DNA of 50,083 nt from an uncultured Candidatus Woesearchaeota archaeon (GTDB lineage Archaea; Nanobdellota; Nanobdellia; Woesearchaeales; GW2011-AR9): contig CABZYC010000003.1 in the NCBI GenBank assembly GCA_902529885.1, positions 1 to 50,083 of the forward strand. Reading direction: 5' to 3'. The notes beneath the pieces are model-generated. The model worked only from the letters and a program-made list of their open reading frames with translations, was not told the DNA's origin and ran no database searches. Of this stretch, positions 1-7,848 are shown one piece after another. Position 1 is the stretch's first letter. Every line of letters begins with the position of its first letter. The position numbers and the translations under genes are program-made.

Positions 1-1
1 A

Positions 2-2215
2 GGCGACATTGGTTCTGGTAAAACAAGTATTTTGATGGCTATTGAATTCGCTTTATTTGGTGCGTCAAGAACAGACCTCCCTGCAGACTCATTGCTACAT
101 TCAAAAAGTAATAATGGGTCAGTGACATTAGATTTTGATTGTGACAAGAATTATATTATTAATAGACCATTACAACGTGTAAAAAATACAGTTAAACAAA
201 TGCCTGGGACCATACAATTCGATGGTACTGAACATAAACTTACTGCTACAGAAATGCGTAGCAAGATGTTAGAAGTATTAGGGTACCCTGAATCCCTATT
301 AACTAAAACTAAAAATGATCTGTTCCGCTACACAGTTTATTGTCCACAAGACCATATGCGAACAATATTAGAATCGCCAACAGAACAACGCCTAGAAATA
401 CTTAGAAAATTGTTTCACTTAGATAAGTATAAAAAAATAGTTGATAACACTGACATTTATTGTAAAGACGTACGGCCACAACTCAAAGTTTTATCAAGTA
501 CATTCCAAGATTTAAAAGAAAAAAGGCAAAGTGTAGAAAATATGCTTACAACCATTAATTCCGAACAAAAAAATCTTGACATAATCAAAAAAGAATATTC
601 GTTAATAGAATCAAAATGTGAAAAAAATCGTCAAGAACGAGAACTTATCAAAAAGATAGAACATCTTACCTTAGAATTTAATACCACACTCAAAATTAAC
701 AAACATAAAATTGAAGAATTACAAAAACTTTTCAAAAAAAATGAAATTTTAGCTAATAAGGTTGTACCAAATGTAATAAGCCTTCAGAATGAACTTTTAA
801 TACTTGACAAAAAAATTAAACAAGCATCATCATTTGATACAATGTTTGCTCACAAATATCAAGAATGGAAAATTAAACGAGATAATTCAAAAAAAATGTT
901 AGCGCAACCATTTAACGATATTACTGTACAATTAAAAAATAGGTTAGATGAACTTAACAAATATTCTATTGAAGAGGTTACCACAAACATAACAAGTATT
1001 ACTCAAAAAATAATGGTTGTTAAAGAAAAAATTGCAAGCAGTACAGCCTTAATTTGTGAACTTAATAATATGGTCGATAACTTGCAACATAATAATTGTA
1101 CATTTTGTGGCCAAGATATTACTAAAGATTACGCAGTGAAAAATGTTGAACAGAATAAACGAAAAATTAATGTTCAAAAATCAACAGTGGAAGTTCTGCA
1201 AAAATCGCTTGAACAACTTGAGAAAGATCGTACCATTAAATTGAAAGAGCAAGTGTTAGCAAAACAAGCAATAAAAGATGTCCCAACTATCAATAATCAA
1301 ATTGAACAAATTCTAAAACAAAAAATAGATAGAGATAATGCAAAAAAAATGTTACTTGAACCAGAACCTGCGTACATAAGTAAAACCAAAGAGTTAACCA
1401 CTCGTTACATTGAAATTCAAAAAAAATATCTTGAAGCTAAAGAAATGAGTGCTAAAATTGAAAGTGCTAAAAATGAACAAGAAACTATTTTACAACAAGA
1501 AAAAAAGTTAATAAAAGAAAATCAAGATATTCTCTCGAAAATTCAATCTTATAAAAAACCGGTTATTAACGAAGTTGAATTTGAAGAAGATGAAAATGAA
1601 TTAAAAAAGTTAGAAAAACAAAAGATAGAGTTTACAAGTTCTATTAAACATAAAAATGTGCAGTTTAAACTCCTTAATAATGATTTAAATAAAATGCTTG
1701 AACAAAAAAAGTCTTATGATACCCTCAAAGAACGACACGATTGGTTAACAGATACATTTACACCGCTCCTTAATCTTATTGAACGAGAACAGTTTGCTAA
1801 AATATACAGTGTGTGTAATGAATCATTCCAATACTGGTTCCAATACTTATTACGTAATAAAAATATGTATGCATGCCTTGACAATAGTTTTACACCATAC
1901 ATAGAGCAAGATACAGTCGTACCATTCAATTATCTTAGCGGAGGTGAACGGACTGCTACATCGCTTGCATACAGATTAGCATTATCAACAGTAATAAACC
2001 AACTACTTGATACAATCAAAACTAAAGGTTTGCTTATACTTGATGAGCCTACCGATGGTTTTAGTAATGAACAGATACAATCTTTAAACGAGTTATTAAA
2101 AGAGTTACCAGTAACCCAAATACTTTTAGTAAGCCACGATTTAGCCTTAGAATCAATGGTTAACAGAGTGTACCATATTAAAAAGCAAAATGGGTGCTCA
2201 CGAATAATCGAATAA
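2..2215 (+). CDS. rad50: Rad50-like SMC-family ATPase, 5' truncated by window edge
   Basis: Open frame reads in from position 2 with Walker A GDIGSGKTSIL; long coiled coil; CxxC zinc hook NCTFCGQDI; ABC signature YLSGGERTA; Walker B LLILDEPTDG; D/H-loop region LLVSHD. Confidence 0.93.
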   Translation, partial: GDIGSGKTSILMAIEFALFGASRTDLPADSLLHSKSNNGSVTLDFDCDKNYIINRPLQRVKNTVKQMPGTIQFDGTEHKLTATEMRSKMLEVLGYPESLLTKTKNDLFRYTVYCPQDHMRTILESPTEQRLEILRKLFHLDKYKKIVDNTDIYCKDVRPQLKVLSSTFQDLKEKRQSVENMLTTINSEQKNLDIIKKEYSLIESKCEKNRQERELIKKIEHLTLEFNTTLKINKHKIEELQKLFKKNEILANKVVPNVISLQNELLILDKKIKQASSFDTMFAHKYQEWKIKRDNSKKMLAQPFNDITVQLKNRLDELNKYSIEEVTTNITSITQKIMVVKEKIASSTALICELNNMVDNLQHNNCTFCGQDITKDYAVKNVEQNKRKINVQKSTVEVLQKSLEQLEKDRTIKLKEQVLAKQAIKDVPTINNQIEQILKQKIDRDNAKKMLLEPEPAYISKTKELTTRYIEIQKKYLEAKEMSAKIESAKNEQETILQQEKKLIKENQDILSKIQSYKKPVINEVEFEEDENELKKLEKQKIEFTSSIKHKNVQFKLLNNDLNKMLEQKKSYDTLKERHDWLTDTFTPLLNLIEREQFAKIYSVCNESFQYWFQYLLRNKNMYACLDNSFTPYIEQDTVVPFNYLSGGERTATSLAYRLALSTVINQLLDTIKTKGLLILDEPTDGFSNEQIQSLNELLKELPVTQILLVSHDLALESMVNRVYHIKKQNGCSRIIE

Positions 2216-4297
2216 ACCTTGTTGCTTACTTTTTACTAACTTGATTAAAGGAGAGACTATTTTTAATAACTGTTTTTCAACATAGTAAGTTTTATCATAA
2301 TCTGTAGCAAAACGAAGGTCTTCTGCCCGATCACCAATCCTTCCTTTACCTGGACAAACAATGTACTCAATATTGTCGCCAACCCTTGTTTTAATTCCAC
2401 GTTCTTTATTTTTTGAATATACAGCAATATGAGGGGGCCGGACCTTATAATCCTGTGGCCTTTTTTTGAGCCTAGCACGTATGACCAAATCTTTTAATTC
2501 AACTTTTCCAGACTGTAACTTCTCAACTGCAGATTGCACAATATTTTCTGCATTTTTGTTGCCTTCAAGAATAGACGTTATTACATTATACTGTACTTCT
2601 CGAACAAAAGGACAATAGTTACGTCGAACATATTCAAACCCTACAATCTTTGGAGTGTCTGAGAGTAAAGCATACTTCTTTTTCGCGCCGCCACCCTGTC
2701 GACTTTCAACAAAAAGGCCTTTCTGAAAATAACCTTCACACTCAATCTCCATGATACCAGGTAAACTTTTATTAACGTTATCAACAAAATGTCCTGCTTG
2801 TTTTCTAGTATGTTTGTTTAGTGCAATCATGATACTGTCTGTATCACTATAAACAACTTTGAACCCTTCTTTTTCAGCAGCTTTTATCACCTTAGTAATA
2901 TAATATCGTGCATACGCAGTTATTGCACGAGCACACTCTCGGCTGTGCCACCGACTACGTAAAAAACCCATATACCCATAAAAACTGTTTGCTAACAATT
3001 TAAGTGCATAAATAAGTGAAGCACGAGCTTTATTTGGTGCAGTTTTCTGCTCTTTTTTTAGTTCTATCCGACGAAGTATTATACTCTCTAAAACAGTGGG
3101 GATAAACGTGAACGTATCATCAAAACATAAATTCTCGCCAGGTACACTCGCGCCTTTACCTAAACTTTCAAAACCAATATTATGACTAATAATAATAGTG
3201 GGATACAAACTTAAAAAATCGAATACAGCAATGTTGTCATACACACCAGGTACTGGTTCACGCACAAGTGCCCCAGGGACAGGTCCACGACTTTCAGTTT
3301 GAGGGATTAACGGAAATAATTGATCATACTCCTGAGCTTTGATATACAAATAAGCTTCAACAAGTTTACTAAAACTGCCGCGTACAAGAGTATCAAGATT
3401 GTATTGTAAAATATCACAAAAGGTAAACAAATTATCTTCAAAATGTTTATACAGGTCAAAAGTAATTTTGGCATCTTGTAAATTATATTTGATATACTCA
3501 TCAAATTTACCTTTCTCAAAAGCGGGTGCTAGCCCAGAAATATCAATATCATGCTTACCTGTATTAAGTATATATTTTGCTACATTATCTAAGCTATACT
3601 TGTCAAGCTTCCAACTGTTACCCAATAAATGTTTTACTGCTTTATACAAATCAACATGGATAGTATCACCAAAATCGATCTTATCCCTAAAACAATGATC
3701 AACATTATTCACAATACAACGGTCAACCAAATAAGGAAAATCAAAACGGTCACTGTTATACCCAATTATTATGTCATAATTACCCATTATTTTTTGGCAT
3801 ATAGCCAACATCGTTTTTTCGTCATTGTGCACAATAGCAGACTTAGCTTTTTTCCAGGTGTGAACCTCTGAAATATCATCACCATAATATCCAATACTTA
3901 TACAAGGATGACGCCTACTATTAAGCTCAAAATGTGGGGCATACACTTCAATGTCTATTGCTAGGACTCGAGGAGCAATATAAGGTTCACATAATTCCAA
4001 ATTTTCATCATAAGATTTGAAAGGCTGTATGTTATACTCACGCATAAACTTTTGTACTACAGGAACATCAGCTTCATAAGCATCAACCTCTGTGTTGGTT
4101 GTACGATGTTTGTAAACAGTGACTTTCTTACCTTTAAGCAACAAGGATTCTTTTCCATCAAAAGGTAAGTCATCTTGTTTTTCTTTAAAATAAACATATG
4201 GCACATAAGATTTTTTAATAGTCTTTGGCCCATTCTCATCACGGCCAGATAACAAGATATGACCTTCATTATACCGTATACTATAAACACTGATCAC
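2198..4297 (-). CDS. polB: Family B DNA polymerase (699 aa)
   Basis: Exo motifs AIDIEVYAP, IIGYNSDRFDFPYL, YNLQDAKITFDLY; pol motifs DFLSLYPTIII, KLLANSFYGYMGF, VVYSDTDSIMI; C-terminal PIP-like QQGLFDYS. Confidence 0.95.
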   Translation of the reverse strand: MISVYSIRYNEGHILLSGRDENGPKTIKKSYVPYVYFKEKQDDLPFDGKESLLLKGKKVTVYKHRTTNTEVDAYEADVPVVQKFMREYNIQPFKSYDENLELCEPYIAPRVLAIDIEVYAPHFELNSRRHPCISIGYYGDDISEVHTWKKAKSAIVHNDEKTMLAICQKIMGNYDIIIGYNSDRFDFPYLVDRCIVNNVDHCFRDKIDFGDTIHVDLYKAVKHLLGNSWKLDKYSLDNVAKYILNTGKHDIDISGLAPAFEKGKFDEYIKYNLQDAKITFDLYKHFEDNLFTFCDILQYNLDTLVRGSFSKLVEAYLYIKAQEYDQLFPLIPQTESRGPVPGALVREPVPGVYDNIAVFDFLSLYPTIIISHNIGFESLGKGASVPGENLCFDDTFTFIPTVLESIILRRIELKKEQKTAPNKARASLIYALKLLANSFYGYMGFLRSRWHSRECARAITAYARYYITKVIKAAEKEGFKVVYSDTDSIMIALNKHTRKQAGHFVDNVNKSLPGIMEIECEGYFQKGLFVESRQGGGAKKKYALLSDTPKIVGFEYVRRNYCPFVREVQYNVITSILEGNKNAENIVQSAVEKLQSGKVELKDLVIRARLKKRPQDYKVRPPHIAVYSKNKERGIKTRVGDNIEYIVCPGKGRIGDRAEDLRFATDYDKTYYVEKQLLKIVSPLIKLVKSKQQGLFDYS

Positions 4298-4782
4298 GGT
4301 CTTCTCCGAAGACTTTTTACTAAATAGTTGTCACCTTGTTTCTCTAACACAACTTCTGTATCACCTTGTTTCTTAATCTCTGGTTTTGGACCCGAACGTT
4401 CCATGTACCCTTTCAACGTTATCATTAAATCGTCTAATTGTTCGCTGCTTACTGCTAAAGGTTCCCAACTCAAAATGTCCTTGTGCACTGGTACAACCTC
4501 AATGTGGCCGTGTGCAACTGTTTGACCAGCTCCTAACCCTGAATTCACAAGTAGGTATGTTCCTTGCACAGGATACTTGTCAAACATTTTTCCAGCAGTG
4601 TCTAATGCTAAAGAAATAGTGTCAGCAATTATCTTATCATCAGAAAGTTCCATGATTGCAACATGTTTTTTAGGTGCGACGACAACGCTACCTTCAACCA
4701 CAGCAGAAGAAGCAATAATGGCATTAGCATGATCTGATTCCATGATGAACTCTTTTTTAGAATCACAGATCTCACAAGTCAT
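4294..4782 (-). CDS. HIT-family protein (histidine triad-like)
   Basis: CEICDS N-terminus; VVAPKKHVAIM; HGHIEVVPVHKD degenerate triad; 4-nt overlap with polB start. Confidence 0.75.
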   Translation of the reverse strand: MTCEICDSKKEFIMESDHANAIIASSAVVEGSVVVAPKKHVAIMELSDDKIIADTISLALDTAGKMFDKYPVQGTYLLVNSGLGAGQTVAHGHIEVVPVHKDILSWEPLAVSSEQLDDLMITLKGYMERSGPKPEIKKQGDTEVVLEKQGDNYLVKSLRRRP

Positions 4783-5390
4783 TTGAATAACCCCGCTATT
4801 TCGTCAAGGTCAACTTCACCAGTATCACCACTCTTCTCCACTGAAGAATCATCTTTAACACTACTTTCTCCAGCTTCAGCCTTAGTTTCTTTTTCGTCTA
4901 TTTCTGTAGAGTTGGAGTTAGAATTAGTCTTTTCTTCAACAATTGATTCTAATTCTTTTTCATCATTCTCAACATCTTGCTCAGTAGTGTTAAGATTATC
5001 AGCTATTAGAGAAGCATACTTCTGACGCGTGTCTGTGTCTACATGAACCGGTTCATGCTGTAACAAACCGTCACCTGTCTTTCGAGGAATTATGTGCACG
5101 GAAACGTGGGGTATACGCTGACCCGCAACAGCACCAGAACGTAATAGTGTAGTGGTACCATCACTCCTGAACACTTTTAATAAAATCTTACTTACTTTGG
5201 ATGCAACCTGGAAAAGGTGTGCAGCCAATTCTTTATCATTGTTTAAAATGTGAACATGTTTTTTAGGTATAACTAATGAATGTCCAACGGTCCCAGGTTG
5301 AATATCTAATGTTACAAGACATAAATCGTCTTCATAATACGTCTTACTTGGAATTTCCCCCTTCACTATTTTACAAAAAATGCAATCCAT
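4779..5390 (-). CDS. HIT-family protein with acidic low-complexity C-terminal tail
   Basis: MDCIFCKIVKGEIPSK, HSLVIPKKHVHIL, HVSVHIIPRK histidine triad; about 80-residue E/D/S/N-rich tail ending EVDLDEIAGLFK. Confidence 0.9.
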   Translation of the reverse strand: MDCIFCKIVKGEIPSKTYYEDDLCLVTLDIQPGTVGHSLVIPKKHVHILNNDKELAAHLFQVASKVSKILLKVFRSDGTTTLLRSGAVAGQRIPHVSVHIIPRKTGDGLLQHEPVHVDTDTRQKYASLIADNLNTTEQDVENDEKELESIVEEKTNSNSNSTEIDEKETKAEAGESSVKDDSSVEKSGDTGEVDLDEIAGLFK

Positions 5391-5414
5391 GATTTTTGTA
5401 TACCACTCACACTT

Positions 5415-6233
5415 TTAATGATTACGCAGGAAGCCTTGTACATTCTTAAAATGAAGTTTTACAAACAGTTTTGGATCATGACCACGCTCTAACAATTCCT
5501 GTAATGCCCATTGTACATGCGTGCTTCCTTTAGGAATCCTAAACCCTGCTTGACGACTCAGATTGTTTATTTGTTCTAAAGCAGCAGCACGAGCTAAAAC
5601 ACTTGCAGCTGCAACCTCTACATACTTTAATTCAGCTTTAGTTTCACGAATGTCACCAACTAAACAACCAGGATACTTGTCAACCACGTGTGTTCCTCCA
5701 CCTAAAGCCTTAGCAGTTTTTTCATGCAAAGTGTTCAGTACTTTGGTTACACCATTAAATTGGTTATATTCAGAAGGTGTTAAAGTAATAATGCTACATT
5801 CCACTTCTTGTTTAATACGTTGTGCAAGACCGATTATGTGTGAATCTTTTAGAAGTTTACTATCGGACACACCCAACTCCAATAACGTTCGCCTGGAAAC
5901 ATCGTTACCTTTGACAGCAGCAACAACTATGCCACCGAACGTGTCACCTTTCAAACTTTCATCAGTACCTATCACGTTCCCTAACTCTTTACGAAAATGA
6001 ATTTTTTCTTTAGCTTTAGCAATACCCGAACTTTCCATCTTGTGAACAGTACGTTCTGTGTCTTCACCCACTAATTGTATTGTACCAGTGTTATAAAAAG
6101 TTAAATGCTGTTTTGGTTTAGACCGTTTGAATCGTGCTTTTTCATACACAGTTTTAGTGTCTAAAGCAGTAAAATTTTCTTTTTCAACAAACCGATATAA
6201 CAATTCTGGGTCAGAACAGTGTAGTACAACCAT
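5415..6233 (-). CDS. rnhC: Ribonuclease HIII-like
   Basis: TBP-like N-terminal segment (LTFYNTGTIQLVG), GTDESLKGDTFGG active-site motif, VSDSKLLKD, VVDKYPG, ELKYVEVAAASVLARAA. Confidence 0.82.
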   Translation of the reverse strand: MVVLHCSDPELLYRFVEKENFTALDTKTVYEKARFKRSKPKQHLTFYNTGTIQLVGEDTERTVHKMESSGIAKAKEKIHFRKELGNVIGTDESLKGDTFGGIVVAAVKGNDVSRRTLLELGVSDSKLLKDSHIIGLAQRIKQEVECSIITLTPSEYNQFNGVTKVLNTLHEKTAKALGGGTHVVDKYPGCLVGDIRETKAELKYVEVAAASVLARAAALEQINNLSRQAGFRIPKGSTHVQWALQELLERGHDPKLFVKLHFKNVQGFLRNH

Positions 6234-6259
6234 GAATGTTAATTAACATGAAATTGTAC

Positions 6260-6841
6260 TTAAACATATTGATTTAATGTAGATTGACACAAATCTTTGT
6301 ACGGTTTCCAATGACGCCGGAAAATTTTTGGGTATTTGGCCCAATTTTTTTTTAAAAAATCCTGGGTTTTACTATCACTCAAATAACCACTACCACAATC
6401 AACACCATATCTCTTTTTCAGGTACGCTAACGTCTGGTCACGGTAAACTTTAGCAATTATGCTCGCGGCCGCCACACAATGATGTTCTTCAGCTTTATGT
6501 TGTACCACTAAATTACCTTCAACCAACTTAGACAATTGTGTTTTATACGCTTTAAGATTTATACTAGGACAGTCCACATAAGCAGTAGTAAACGAAAAAT
6601 GCGATAGCATAATAGAAGTAACCAAACACTCAATATCGTTCATGTTACCTTGTTCTAACACCCATACAGGTATGGACACCGCAACATGGGGTAAACAAAC
6701 TAATTTACTGAAAAGTTCATCACGCTGTTTTTTAGAGTAAAGTTTACTATCCTTCACAAGAAAACCTGGGTCAACACAAGCAGCCATTACAAGTGGCCCA
6801 ATAATACATCCTCGACCTGCTTCGTCAACGCCTACGTTCAT
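6260..6841 (-). CDS. rnhB: Ribonuclease HII
   Basis: NVGVDEAGRGCIIGPLVMA, VKDSKLYSKKQRDELF, YVDCPS, HHCVAAASIIAKVYRD; C-terminal QSTLNQYV PIP-like motif. Confidence 0.93.
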   Translation of the reverse strand: MNVGVDEAGRGCIIGPLVMAACVDPGFLVKDSKLYSKKQRDELFSKLVCLPHVAVSIPVWVLEQGNMNDIECLVTSIMLSHFSFTTAYVDCPSINLKAYKTQLSKLVEGNLVVQHKAEEHHCVAAASIIAKVYRDQTLAYLKKRYGVDCGSGYLSDSKTQDFLKKNWAKYPKIFRRHWKPYKDLCQSTLNQYV

Positions 6842-7119
6842 AATCCGAAAGCTCGAGTGAAGTCTTGCATACGACGATATTCAGCAATAAATTCGTGACC
6901 TTGCACAGTCAAATGTACTTCCTTAAACGTTGACTTTTTTTTCTGTACGTCAACAACAGAAATCAGTTTTTTCTCAACAAGTTCAGTCATATAATTCTTC
7001 AATAATTTATGGCTTAAATTACTTTTGTACATTAACTGGGTTGGTCGTATTTTACCACCTTTATTTTGTACAGCTAACAAAATGTCGTGGATCAATTCCA
7101 ATCTTGACCTTCGAGTCAT
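6838..7119 (-). CDS. Archaeal winged-helix DNA-binding protein
   Basis: 93 aa: RRSRLELIHDILLAVQ...PTQLMYKSNLSHKLLKNYMTELVEKKLI...LTVQGHEFIAEYRRM wHTH pattern; ATGA overlap with rnhB. Confidence 0.75.
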   Translation of the reverse strand: MTRRSRLELIHDILLAVQNKGGKIRPTQLMYKSNLSHKLLKNYMTELVEKKLISVVDVQKKKSTFKEVHLTVQGHEFIAEYRRMQDFTRAFGL

Positions 7120-7817
7120 TTTACTACCTTCCTAAATATCTTAAATAACGTGTAATAAGCACACAACATTAAACATTCTGCAAACACATACAGGGTGTGG
7201 GTGTAAGGTACAATCGCATAACATGCGTGTGCAAGACAAAGTAAAAAAACGGCTGTCCCTAAAGCAGTGCCTGTACCATGGTTCAAATACTGTTTCCTAT
7301 AATTTATACTTGCACCTGCCAAAATAATTAAAGAAGTTATAGCATAAATTGGATAACTGTAAGTTGCAACCAAGGCTAACATAGCCAAAAATGATGCGAA
7401 TACTGCAAGCTGGATCACTTCATAGGTATTATCAAGACGATTACGGGATGGTTGACTCAAAAAGAATATCATTGACCAAGCACCAAGTAATAAAAGGAAA
7501 TGAGTGAAATAAACCAGTCGGTACAATAAGTTTACAGAGGGGATACTATTTGATATTGGTTCTAATAATACTGCAGTAACATCACGTACACTACTATAAT
7601 ACAAAATGCTGTTCAAAAAGAGTTTTGTCAATAAACTAAATACAACTAAAAGTAATGCCACTAAAAAGTAAAGGTGGCGACGGTCTGAACTAAGCTTGTA
7701 CACTTTACAGGCGTACGCACTCACTAAACAAACCATAAAAACGCTTAATATACTAAAAAGTATGTCTACCTCTTGAAACATAAGTGGAACTTCGAATAAA
7801 CGTAACATACAAAGCAT
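7116..7817 (-). CDS. Polytopic membrane protein (about 7 TM), unknown
   Basis: 233 aa with regularly spaced hydrophobic segments; ATGA overlap with the wHTH gene. Confidence 0.65.
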   Translation of the reverse strand: MLCMLRLFEVPLMFQEVDILFSILSVFMVCLVSAYACKVYKLSSDRRHLYFLVALLLVVFSLLTKLFLNSILYYSSVRDVTAVLLEPISNSIPSVNLLYRLVYFTHFLLLLGAWSMIFFLSQPSRNRLDNTYEVIQLAVFASFLAMLALVATYSYPIYAITSLIILAGASINYRKQYLNHGTGTALGTAVFLLCLAHACYAIVPYTHTLYVFAECLMLCAYYTLFKIFRKVVK

Positions 7818-7848
7818 TTACCTTGTTTATTTTAAAAGATTTATGTAC

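Noticed and set aside
5563-6000. 145-aa plus-strand ORF
   Set aside because: Antisense to the motif-supported RNase HIII gene; no recognisable protein features.
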